Source: Schistocephalus solidus
Lineage: Eukaryota > Platyhelminthes > Cestoda > Diphyllobothriidea > Diphyllobothriidae
NCBI GenBank assembly: GCA_017591395.1
Contig: WEDG01002568.1
Span: 62,001-126,000, forward strand
DNA: 64,000 nucleotides
Direction of reading: 5' to 3'
Part shown: positions 1-9,540 of the stretch, piece after piece
How the letters are laid out: the number at the start of each line of letters is the position of its first letter
How positions within the stretch are numbered: position 1 is the stretch's first letter
The notes under the pieces: model-generated
What the model saw: only the letters and a program-made list of their open reading frames with translations
Database searches by the model: none
Told to the model about the DNA's origin: nothing
Made by a program: the position numbers and the translations under genes

Positions 1-1829
1 ATGTATACAAGACACGTGTTTGAAATCAACTGGGACAGAACCTGATTCATCAACCGCTAAAAGGTGCTAGGGGCATTTGCCAACCCGAAAGGCATTGTCT
101 CAAATTCATAGAGGCCTGAGGGGAGAGCGAAAGCCGTATTTTTCCTGTCAGCGGTTTTTACTTTAACCTGCCAGTAACCAGAAGTTAAATCAAGTGTTGA
201 AAATATGGTATTACCGGTGAGGGTGCCCAACGTTGCGTCATTTCGCGGGAGTGGAAAAGAATCTTTCTTGGTAACGCTGTTGAGTTTTCTATAGTTAATG
301 CATAGTCGCATTGAGCCGTCTTTTTTCCTTACAAGCACTATCGGTGACGACCAGGGAGAGTGAGATGGCCTGATAATATTACGATTGAGCATATCGCTTA
401 TGAGAGTATCCAATTCATTCTGGTAGAAGATTGGAAGCCGCCTAGGTGGGACCCGGATGTGTCGTGCGTCCCCTGTGACAATGCAATGCTCCGTCACATT
501 CGTCCTACCCGTAGATCTCCCATCCCAAACGAATATGTCTTTAAATTCTTCAACTAAATCACTTACCCTCTTGGCACTAGTCTGATCAAGATGCGCTAGG
601 ATAAGTTCCTTAGAATTATAGGTAACTGTACACACAGGTAACCTAGCCGGTCTAGAAATACGGGGAAGGAAGGGGATCTTAACAGAGGCTGTGTGCAGAA
701 GGCGCCTTCCGAAATCTTCGGAACATTTAAACTTATTCAAGAAATCAACACCAAGTATACAATCACAAGTTATGTCTGGGGAGACAATAAATTGATGGCT
801 AAAACTTAATCCAGCTTAATCCAAGGAAAATTCTACCAGACCAGTATGCCTGAGGTTAGCGCCGTTGGCCGTGAGAAGGGTAAAATTGGGTCTATGACAG
901 TACCGGATCTTAGTCTGGAATTCTAGGAATGGCTGCTGACGTACTAACGAGCATCCAGCGCCAGAATCTACTAAACAGGAAAGACTAGTGTTACCTACAG
1001 TACCTCGGACTAAGGGACAATTAGTAGAGCCTAAGCATGATATAACTGAATCAGGGACAATGTAGTACTTACCGTCAATGGGTTCTGGGCCTGCGTCAAT
1101 GGCATCGATGGTGCGGCGGGCTAAAGGTCTTTGTAGTCGTCGGGTCTGGGGCCGATGCCAGTTTCTTCGCCGGGGAGAAGAGCCACAAGAGCAAGACTGC
1201 CGAGGAGACTGACTGGAGGCGTCCCGGGAAGAGTGGGGCTGGATGGCTGTGACACCGAAAAGCGAACGCGGTGGTTGTTCACAAACGGCCTGGATAACTT
1301 TCTCTTCCCGAGCCAGGGCAAGAGTTTTCTCGAGGGTTGGCGGCCGATCTCGCAAGAGGATCTCCCGGATCTGCGGATCATGGACACCAGCGACCAGTTG
1401 CTCAAGCACCCGAGTACTCAGGGCCTTCGCATCCAGTTTTGGGAAAGCCCTCCGCCCGAGGAGCCGAAGGGCCTGCTGGAAGTCGTTTATCGACTCCCAC
1501 GGTTGTTAATAACGGCGATGGAAGTCCGCCTGTAAGACCGGAGAGTGTTCAAAACTCCCGAGGATTTCGCGAAGACCATCGAGGACAGCCGAGGGAGCTT
1601 TGGCCGCCGAGATGTCTGCCGAAAGGGCGAGATCGTAGACCTCGTCGTCCAGAAAGGCCAGGATAGCCCCACTGTGCGCCCTTGCATCGAGACCCTGGAG
1701 GTAGTCTTTGCAACGCGCCTCCCAGCGAGCGAAATTTGTTTCGCAAGTCAGCTTCTCTGGCGGGGGCGCAGAATGCACGGTGAGCTTCTGCAGCTCTTTG
1801 ACCAATTTTCCCAGGAAATTATCGCCCAT
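1..1829 (-). pseudogene. Gag-protease-RT polyprotein, broken by stops
   Basis: One reading frame carries the whole region without any frameshift. Gag begins with Met at 1829, 12 bases past the primer site; its N-terminal part runs to about 1120 and has no recognisable CCHC zinc knuckle. Protease shows the active-site loop LVDSGAGCS near 1000-975 and the C-terminal strand ILGVDFL near 755. RT shows the YRKLN region near 300, the first catalytic aspartate in STLDLTSGYWQVKV near 190-150, and PFGLANAP near 90-65. Stops fall at 1504-1506 (TAA, in gag), 816-818 (TAA, between the protease active site and ILGVDFL) and 57-59 (TAG, after the NAPSTF motif). The frame stays open from there to base 1, ending just before the expected second catalytic motif. 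A fused gag-pro-pol frame is known in several flatworm and insect Ty3 lineages; the lineage here is undetermined. Confidence 0.85.
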
Positions 1830-1840
1830 TTTAAGAAGAA

Positions 1841-1854
1841 CACCGCTGCCACCA
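1841..1854 (-). other. Primer-binding site (Ty3-type element)
   Basis: The minus strand reads TGGTGGCAGCGGTG directly inside the LTR, complementary to a tRNA 3' end of the form CACCGCTGCCACCA. The same 14 bases occur in the compact element at 4333-4346. The tRNA species was not determined. Confidence 0.7.
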
Positions 1855-1857
1855 ATT

Positions 1858-2363
1858 TGTAACGTGCCCGAGACCTACAAGCAGCGACCCAGAAGGAAAG
1901 GAAGACGTGGATGTGTACAATACACTAGTAACCTAAGTACAGTAAGAAACTAATGGGAAGAGGAACCTAGGTACAAAAATAATCTAAGTCCGTTGGATGG
2001 CTGTTCAGTTGAGATCCGGGAGGAGCGACGGACGGGCTGCGGAGATGGTTCCTGGTCAAAGATGCGGCCGGAAAACGGGGGTCCAGGATTTCATTCCTCA
2101 GCCGTATTTATAACATCTCCATTGACAAGGTCAGCTCCCACCGGTAATGATTGGTTGAGTTGTATTAGGGAAATGAATTAAAACAAATTTAAGCTAGGTA
2201 TATTTTCCTTACATTAACATTTAAACTATATTATTATGTTATTAAACTTTATAAGAAACATAAATCATGTTTAAGTGCTAGACGTATAAATAGGATGAAG
2301 AATCGCACGCGCGCCCCTTAAGGGGCGCGTTTTCTAAAAGATTCTACGGATGCGCGTGGAACA
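1858..2363 (-). repeat. LTR of the Ty3-type element (506 bp)
   Basis: Read on the minus strand the segment begins TGTTCC and ends GTTACA, the usual TG...CA termini, and its 3' end sits three bases from the primer-binding site. The right boundary is inferred only from the TG dinucleotide, because the partner LTR is outside the window; it could be misplaced by tens of bases. It contains a palindrome at 2310-2329 and a TATA-like TATTTATA on the minus strand around 2285-2292. Confidence 0.55.
2310..2329. repeat. Perfect 20-bp palindrome
   Basis: CGCGCCCCTTAAGGGGCGCG is an exact inverted repeat centred on TTAA, inside the proposed LTR. It would form a very stable GC-rich hairpin in RNA from either strand. 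Confidence 0.9.
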
Positions 2364-3723
2364 CGTGGTTAGAACTTTCTACATAAAATGATAAACAAAT
2401 TCCAAATTTGATGCCGTTTTATGACGAATTTTGGCACAAGAAAGAATTCCAGATGAGCAGGAAGCAAGTAAGTACGTGCAGTTGAAACTGTATTGTCCGG
2501 AACAGTCCTAGTAAAGTGGTAACGAAGATCAAATTGTCAAAGTTGGAGAACAAATAATTGGTGGTGCTTATAGGGTCTTCCAGGTCGAAAAGTATAAAGT
2601 GAAGTGCCAGGAATTTCGGCAGTTGAGCGAAGAAACACCATGCGCCGTAAATTTAAATTGATCTGGATGAAAAAAAGACGTGCAAAACACAAAAACTCAC
2701 ATTCCTCACGGATTCTAAACTTCTAAGCCAGAGGAGTGCATCGGACGAGTTGCCCTTTAACGTGATCAATATAGTTAATACCCAAAGAGAGATTCCTATT
2801 GTTTGGTTTGCACGCAATTACAATAAAATAGGTAAGGCTAGCAGCTGACGTCAAATTGTATTTCCTCAACAACAAGCTACTTTAACTTACACTTGTCGTT
2901 TACCTGGAACAAAATTAAAAGACCCCAACGACATTTGGAAAGAAAACGTGGTTCACGTGTTTGGACCTAACATTCTGGAAAAAGTGTAATCCAGTGTAAC
3001 ACTGCGGAGAGAGTCCACATCATGCGCTTTTGGAATTACTCGCTTTATTTAGAGCAACACCAAAGAACAGAAGGCTGGGAATATATATCGAAAACTGATT
3101 TTCATATGATGCTTAATGAGAGGATGGGCCTATAAATGTTACGGAAGTGGACTTAAGACCATCTAAAACGATTGTAGCGGATGTGATTCAGTGCTTTTGT
3201 TCAGTGAGGGTCCATAAAGACGAGTGTTCTTTCTTCCTCGTTAACAGGAGAAATTAACAGAAGCTAAAGAAATAATTTCTGGCAAACTCGGACATAATAA
3301 GCAAACGAAGAATGTCAGTGTGAGTGATAATATGACAAATCACTCATTTGTATGGCAAGGAAGGACTAGGTCTCCGAGCTTTTCAACAAACTGAATAGAA
3401 CTAGAGGCTCGATTCAATCATATCCACCTTCAACTATCTCCAGCTGGCCTTGAAGATTACTTCATGATTTCAAATTGCCAAAATTTTTATGTAAACCTTA
3501 CACATGACTATATTTTAAGCCGACTCTATATACTTAAATTTAATATTTTATCTCGACTGAACATAAATATGGTCGTCACCGGTTACGCCCATGACTCGCA
3601 AATACATATTCATAGACAATTTAGTTTTTGCCTGCATGTGTTGGAGGCTAGATGAATTTCTACTGGTTCATTAGTTGCCATGACTTCTGTGCGCGATGGA
3701 CAGGAGGTTTAAGAGAGTAATTT
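2364..3723. other. Intergenic, no gene recognised
   Basis: No splice-bounded exon, long open frame or known repeat could be supported here. It is AT-rich spacer between two LTR elements. Confidence 0.6.
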
Positions 3724-4248
3724 TGTAGCGGCCGAAGACTTCGAGGTTTGCACACACAAACGGGCGAGTAACGCACCTGTAGTTGTTATTAGACGATGCG
3801 CATATTGAACAGGGCCTCTAAGCACCATGCCGATCACTCAAACGCAACAGACATTAGAAGGAGCGGCAGAAATGTTGGAAATGGATTCTAATATAAAGAA
3901 GGATATAAAGGTATGAAAGGGAACAATAGAAAATAAAGAAGGGAGCGTTACATGAAGCAATGTCCCTTTTGGAGTGGGGGAATTATGTCATGTCTGTTGG
4001 ATAACCAGTGGGGAGTGCGACGCTGTGGGCAACTGCAGGGTCGGGACGAGGGGGTGCTGACGTTGAACGGAGGATAACGATACGATAGACGGCGACGGTA
4101 CTCGTGTGGATGGGGATCAGCGTTCGAGAGTGGAAGGGGGCTTTCGGCATCTTCACCGACATTTCATCACTCCATCCCCATCCGGGCTCCACGCGAAAAG
4201 TGCTCCCAGCCCATTCAAACAATTCTGTCGGAACTGTGGTTCATTACA
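3724..4248 (-). repeat. Left LTR of TRIM-like element (3' LTR)
   Basis: 525 bp with TG...CA termini on the minus strand; direct copy of 4348-4872. It lies next to the polypurine tract, which makes it the 3' LTR of a minus-strand element. Confidence 0.85.
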
Positions 4249-4260
4249 TGGCCTCCTTCT
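4249..4260 (-). other. Polypurine tract of TRIM-like element
   Basis: The minus strand reads AGAAGGAGGCCA immediately before the TG of the 3' LTR, the expected place for plus-strand priming. Confidence 0.65.
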
Positions 4261-4332
4261 GAAGTGCAGCACTGTCCTCAGTGCTGTGTGGGTTGGTTTG
4301 GTAGGTGTGGAAGTGTGTGCTCTTCTCCATCC

Positions 4333-4346
4333 CACCGCTGCCACCA
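4333..4346 (-). other. Primer-binding site of TRIM-like element
   Basis: TGGTGGCAGCGGTG on the minus strand, one base inside the 5' LTR, identical over 14 bases to the primer site of the Ty3-type element at 1841-1854. Confidence 0.8.
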
Positions 4347-4347
4347 A

Positions 4348-4872
4348 TGTAGCGGCCGAAGACTTCGAGGTTTGCACACACAAACGGGCGAGTAACGCAC
4401 CTGTAGTCGTTATTAGACGATGCGCATATTGAACAGGGTCTCTTAGCACCATGCCGATCTCTCAAACGCAGCAGTCATTAGAAGGAACGGCAGAAATGTT
4501 GGACATGGATTCTACTATAAAGAAGGATATAAAGGTATGAAAGGGAACAATAGAAAATAAAGAAGGGAGCGTTACATGAAGCGATGTCCCTTTTGGAGTG
4601 GGGGGAATTACGTCATGTCTGTTGGATAACCGGTGGGGAGTGCAACGCTGTGGGCAACTGTAGGGTCGGGACGAGGAGATGCTGCCATTGAACGGAGGAG
4701 TACGATACGATAAACGGCAACGGTACTCGTGATGATGGGGGTCAGCGTTCGAGAGTGGAAGGAAGCACCGGCATCTTCACAGACATTCCATCACTCCATC
4801 CCCATCCGGGCTACACGCGAAAAGTGCTCCCAGCCCATTCAAACAAGTCTGTCGGAACTGTGGTTCGTTACA
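4348..4872 (-). repeat. Right LTR of TRIM-like element (5' LTR)
   Basis: 525 bp, same length and termini as the left copy; adjoins the primer-binding site, so it is the 5' LTR. Confidence 0.85.
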
Positions 4873-5779
4873 ATTTCCCTTGGAAAAACCATTACACTAT
4901 TTTAAACTTCAAAACTTCCTAAACTGACCTATTGTCTTTGGAATGAGTTGTGATGCTGTCGGTTAGTTGTCGGACTCTCAACGTGCACGTTTTCAGTATC
5001 ATTATCCGTATATTTGAGGGAGATGTAGGTGAGTGACCTTTGAATTCCCTATTTCTACAAGCGTTTAGTGGTATCAATAAATAATATGTCGATTGGTTGG
5101 AGATGCCAATTTATATGAGCCAACTGGGTGGAAGATAGTTGAAAAAGAGCAGAATGTGAAAAAAAACTCCCAGTGATTTTTAGGAAAAACTGTCCCCTTG
5201 CGGGGGGACAAACGCTGGAGCATCGCAGAGGTCACCTGCAGCACCAATGAAGTGCGGAAGATGAACCAGACATTCCCTTGCTGATTGCAGTTTCCATCAA
5301 GTTGGCCATTATGGCCATTATGTTCAGCTTATGCGAACACTCACATTGTCACCAAGATGTGCAGATAATTAAGCAGGGAAAATCACGGGGAGCTACGCAT
5401 GGGAATTATGGGAGAGTGTGAGCCCTCGGATGAACAGAATAACAAATAAAGAAATATTTCTCAAATATACCTAGTAATATTCTAAAAGCCTTATTTATGA
5501 CGTCAACCTTGCAGCTTTCAGTTCGTGCTGCAGCTCGCACCATTATATCGATCTTACTTTCACTTGAAAGCCTCCAGGGATTCCAACATAACAACATACA
5601 GAGGAAGATTATTCCAAGCTTCAACCACTCTTTTGAAGAAAAAGTAATTCCGAGTGCCTAGCCTTGCCCCCGTCACACGTAATTTGAGAGGATGACATCT
5701 CAAGTTCGGTATTGTTGCTAACTAAAAGAAATCAACTTGGAAAATACAGCAGTCGTGAACGCATAGTATGCGTACTGTT

Positions 5780-7579
5780 AGTATCAGGTCTTCCCGAAGC
5801 TGTCTATAGCACAAGGTAAAAAAATTGAAATAAGACAGCCATGTTTCATAAGACTGTGAGCCCTGTCCAAGGACAAGTTTGGTTGTTCATCTCTGGACCT
5901 TTTCGAGGATGTTGATGTCCTTCGCCACCCAGGGTCTCCAAGCTTAGATAGCGGACTCCAACTGCGGCCGCACGAAGGCTCCGCTGACTTTGGCGAAGCA
6001 GTTGTCATTGAAGGCTGAAAAAGCTCGTTTAAAGAGGTACAGAATCGACATCCCTGACTTTGCTACCTTTGCGCAATATAGGGAGGGTTAAAGCAAGGGC
6101 CTGATCCAGACACCTAGGTCATTTTGGGCATCCAATTCTTTCAGTGGTATAAACTTTAGTCGGTTAACCATAGGATTCGAAAGATTGCTTTTTCCGACTC
6201 GTAGGATGTTGCATTTGCTCTCTTTGAACGAAAAGAGCCATTCCTTTGACCATTTTTCGAGTCAATTTAAATTTGCCTGCAAGTTCTCTTCGTCAGCCGT
6301 AGTTTGAATGATTGACCAAAATTTGAGATCATCGACAAACATGGCAATATTGCAGTCCAGTTCGCTGGCGCAATCGTTGATGTAGACAATGAACAAAATA
6401 CGGCTGAGGACAGAGACATGGGGAACACCACTATCAATCTCAACCTTGACCGACCGTTTGTCGCTGATATGGACAGTTTGTGAGTGGCCGATTAGGAAGT
6501 TTTCTGTCCATGTCAGAAGTCAACCAATTACTCCTATGCGGCTGAGTTTATAAAGGAGGCAGTGGTGCGACACGCTATCGAAAGCCTTTTTGACGTCGAT
6601 ATAGACTACGTGTACCGTATTTCCTCTATCGACCGCCTCAGTCCAATGTTCTAATCAGTAGATAAAATTTGTCACACAGGATCTAACTCTACGGAAACCA
6701 TGCTGGACCTTCAAAAACAGATGGTTATTTTCTAGAAACTGCATAAGTTGTTACTTAATTATTTTTCTCCATGATTTTGCAGCGAATTGCAGTAAGGCTC
6801 ACTGGCCAATAATTGTTTGCGGGGACCCGGCTTACACCCTTATAGAGTGGCGTATTCCATGCGGACTTCCAATCGGCTGGTAGACCTCCGGTCTCAGGGG
6901 ACGTTTGGAAAAGCGCAGAGAGTGTTTTTGCCAACTCTCTGGCGAGCTCTTTCAACAACTTGACCAGTATTTCATCGGGATCCAGTGACTTAGATTCCTC
7001 TATCCTTACCAGTCTCTTGAGGATAATAGACTCTGTGAATTGAACGGTCTTGACTATTGTGTCCACTTTTAAGACATCGGTAGGTTAATTGTACTCTGTT
7101 TCCTTTGTGAAAACTGACCGGAAAAATTCCAACAGATGATCAGCCTTTGCTCTGTCTTCAGTAAGGTCTATACCCTCGGCGGTCCTTGGCAGGGGTATCG
7201 GATCCTTGTACCGTATACTCTGCCTAAGGTAACCGTTGAACATTTTCGGGTTCACGGCGGCCCGGTTCAGTAAATCCACTTTGAAATCCCGTAGTGCTCT
7301 AACAATAAGGCCCTTGACCCGATTTTTCTGAATTCTGTACGCATTTAGAAATGCGGGAGTTCCGTCCGTAAGCGATTTTTTCCACAATCTCCGCTTTTTG
7401 TTAACTTCGATTTTGAAGGCCTGCGTAAGCCATCGTGGCCTGTTGGTAAATATTTTTCTTAAAATCGGACAGCAATTTTCGATGAGCTTATGTAGTATCT
7501 CCAGGAACTTTCCCCAGTCCTCGGTTATGTTTCCAAAGAATAAAGGTTCCCACTGAGTGCGCGTGAGTTCGACTCTCAT
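5780..7579 (-). pseudogene. LINE reverse transcriptase relic
   Basis: The linker and N-terminal RT region are read in 7579-7085 (NRPRWLTQAFKIEV, LLEFFRSVFTKE) and 7066-6755 (LPADWKSAWNTPLYK, YWPVSLT). The catalytic motif appears as MFVDDLKF near 6340. Later blocks (WSKEWLFSFKESKCNILRVG, SGMSILYLFKRAFSAFND) follow in shifted frames down to about 5780. Several stops and frameshifts interrupt the chain although the FVDD motif itself is intact. Confidence 0.75.
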
Positions 7580-7639
7580 TCCACTGCAATCGCCTCACCA
7601 TATATTCCTTTTGACTGTTGTGGGTCTTTCTGGTATTTA

Positions 7640-8335
7640 AAGTAGCGATTACTCCCATCGCAGTACAATGTGGTCACTTTTACCTAACAGCGGTAGACAT
7701 GACACTTCGTCAATGCTGTCCTGCGACTTCCTGAGAACGAAGTCCAGACAATCGGCCTGTTGTCCTTCGCGCAACCTTGTTGGAAAAATGGCGTAACGTG
7801 TGAGAAGAAGCTTTAGTGTCGTGCTCAGAAGGCAACCGTCAAGGGCTAGATCAGTGTTTTGTGAGAAGGCTGAGCTCCAGTCGACGTGAGACGCAGTTAA
7901 GTCACCCATGATCAGAATATCCAAGCGCGTAGCAATCCTTTTAAGCTCCGCTAGCAGGAAAGCATTGGCTACGGGATCCCTTCTCTGTGGACGGTAGTGT
8001 CAGGACATCAAGACTTTATGAACCTGGTACTTTGATGGATAGCCATATCGCTTCGGAAGTAAACGCCAATTTATCCATTTTGTTTAAAACTGTTAATTCA
8101 CTTTTCACATATGTGAGTACGCCTCCTCGACGCCCTATTCTTTCTTTTCTTTAATGTTGGTAGGTAAGTATAGTTACCTCATTGTCATCTACGTGTTAGG
8201 ACAACCAGATTTTTTTAAGGAAATTATATCAGGAGATAGTTCACAGACATTAATCTTAAGCTCTTCGAGCTTCGATAACATACTCTGTGCATTGGTGTAC
8301 ATGAACGTTAGTTTTCGGTTTGCCCTGGTGTGCTT
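7640..8335 (-). pseudogene. LINE AP-type endonuclease relic
   Basis: The N-terminal block FMYTNAQSMLSKLEELKI lies near 8320-8260, followed by CELSPDIIS. The block MGDLTASHVDWSS near 7910-7870 corresponds to the family's GDFN...DW active-site block, with N changed to T, and SDHIVL near 7660 is the SDH motif. Frames change between these blocks. The enzyme would nick the target DNA; this copy is dead. Confidence 0.7.
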
Positions 8336-8475
8336 ACGGTCGGGCGCAAGACCCAATTTACTGGGTTGACTGCGTAGTCATCCGAAAGGAGCCTCTCCAG
8401 GGGAGAACAATGAACGATGGATCACTTGGTTGTTGTAAATAACCAAATTTTGTTCCCCTTCGCTGAGCCACTGTC

Positions 8476-9207
8476 TCAGTACAGTGACAAGTTGATGACG
8501 TTTTTCCGTTCCGCAGGTGAGAAGTCCTGCTGAAAAAAACTCCAGGGTTGTAGTTTTTTTAATTGAGAGCGCCTTGACAGAATGAACCTGGCTTCCTGAC
8601 TACGAATAAAAATAACGTTTAGAGGTCTAGGACATTTTGATTCAGATTGGTTTTCGGGCCATTTTCTAAGGTGGAAGGCTTTTTTCAATTCAATCGATTT
8701 ATTGGGTTCCAGCATGTGGTTCACAAGTTCATGAAAGTGGTTCTTGTCTTGGAAATATCGGTCAACGGGAGTTGTAGCTCTTGATTCAGGTAGTCCCTGT
8801 ATATAAAGCATTTTTTTCCTGTCAGTGGCATTTTTTGTACCTATAACGCTGCTCTTCAACTATCTGTCGGGAAGCTTTCACGCTGCACACGGTTGATGAC
8901 GGATTGAATGCTGCTTCGCTATATGTTGGCTTTGTTCCGCCTTTTTTTGATTTCATTGAAATCCATGGTTTCGATGATTTTGAATCGCAGGTGGTTGTTC
9001 CGGTTGGTTATCAATACCACTGCTTGTGCTTGGTGCGTTAATTGCAGTATTTCCTGTGGTGGGCGAGGCAATGGTAGAAGCCCCTTGTTCGAGGTTTATA
9101 AGCACCTCTTGATGTCAGTTTCCCATTATTTTTTTCCTTCTTGACGTCAGATTTGCGTTTTTGAAGGCCTTTTTTGTTTTAGGTGGATTGTTTTTGTCCT
9201 GCGCCAT
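8476..9207 (-). pseudogene. LINE ORF1 relic
   Basis: Met at 9207 opens a Lys-rich N-terminus (MAQDKNNPPKTKKAFKNA) that is stopped after about 30 codons. The longest open part (8859-8476) holds YIQGLPES near its start and FFQQDFSPAERK near its end, with PRPLNVIF between, the conserved blocks of the RNA-binding ORF1 protein of CR1-like LINEs. ORF1 proteins coat the element RNA. Stops between 9207 and 8860 make it nonfunctional. Confidence 0.6.
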
Positions 9208-9449
9208 TTTTCGGTAGTCGTAGCAGCTGCCGAAGTTGTTGTGGTGCCCTTTGTTCGAGTTTTGCTTCTAGTATTGCTCAGTGGACACCTGTGTGACATC
9301 TACTTCATTAGAGTTGCCTTTTAACGCATGTTTTATTTGTCTAATCTCGTCCTAGAGCTAGTTTAGCTTCATGGACAGCTTCTGACAGCCACCGCATATG
9401 ACATTGCCATTAATATTAAATATTAATTTGTGAGAGTGTCCTTCGCTGT

Positions 9450-9540
9450 GATGAAGTGGTCGAGTGTTTAATGAGCGTTGCCATAGCACTGGTGGTCACG
9501 AGCTCAATCCCGGCTGGTGGCATAACTTTTGGAATTTTTG
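9450..9540 (+). repeat. tRNA-like sequence, possible SINE head
   Basis: GAAGTGGTCGAGTGTTTAAT resembles a tRNA D-arm/A-box and GAGCTCAATCCCGG, about 40 bases later, a T-arm/B-box. The acceptor stem does not pair well enough for a functional tRNA. A tRNA-derived SINE or a decayed tRNA pseudogene are the two options. Confidence 0.35.

Larger units (their letters stand above)
1..2363 (-). mobile_element. Ty3/gypsy-type LTR retrotransposon, 5' part
   Basis: The reverse strand shows, in order, an LTR (2363 to 1858), a primer-binding site, a gag start at 1829, an aspartic protease and the first half of a reverse transcriptase, cut by the window edge. The order gag-protease-RT in one frame and the RT motifs are those of Ty3/gypsy (Metaviridae) elements. 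RNase H, integrase and the second LTR would lie to the left of the window. The element is inactive because three in-frame stop codons interrupt its polyprotein. Confidence 0.85.
3724..4872 (-). mobile_element. TRIM-like compact LTR retrotransposon
   Basis: Two direct repeats of exactly 525 bp (3724-4248 and 4348-4872) flank a 99-bp interior. On the minus strand both begin TGTAA and end GCTACA. The interior starts, one base after the right LTR, with primer site TGGTGGCAGCGGTG and ends, against the left LTR, with the purine tract AGAAGGAGGCCA. The flanks share ATTT (3720-3723 and 4873-4876), a 4-bp target-site duplication. This is the structure of a terminal-repeat retrotransposon in miniature: all signals for reverse transcription and no coding capacity, so it must borrow enzymes from an autonomous element. 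By eye the LTRs differ at roughly 6-8% of sites, so the insertion is not recent. The LTRs do not obviously resemble the LTR at 1858-2363. Confidence 0.85.
5400..9207 (-). mobile_element. CR1-like LINE, degenerate, near full length
   Basis: Reading the minus strand from 9207 downwards gives an ORF1-type protein, an AP-type endonuclease and a reverse transcriptase in the usual order of CR1/jockey-group non-LTR elements, all with frameshifts and stops. A second, partial copy of a related element lies at 61166-63950. Clade assignment rests on ORF1 plus AP-endonuclease plus RT layout and is tentative. Confidence 0.75.

Noticed and set aside
4106..4465. Overlapping 70-108-codon frames on both strands
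   Set aside because: They lie within LTRs of the compact element and are not conserved between the two LTR copies.
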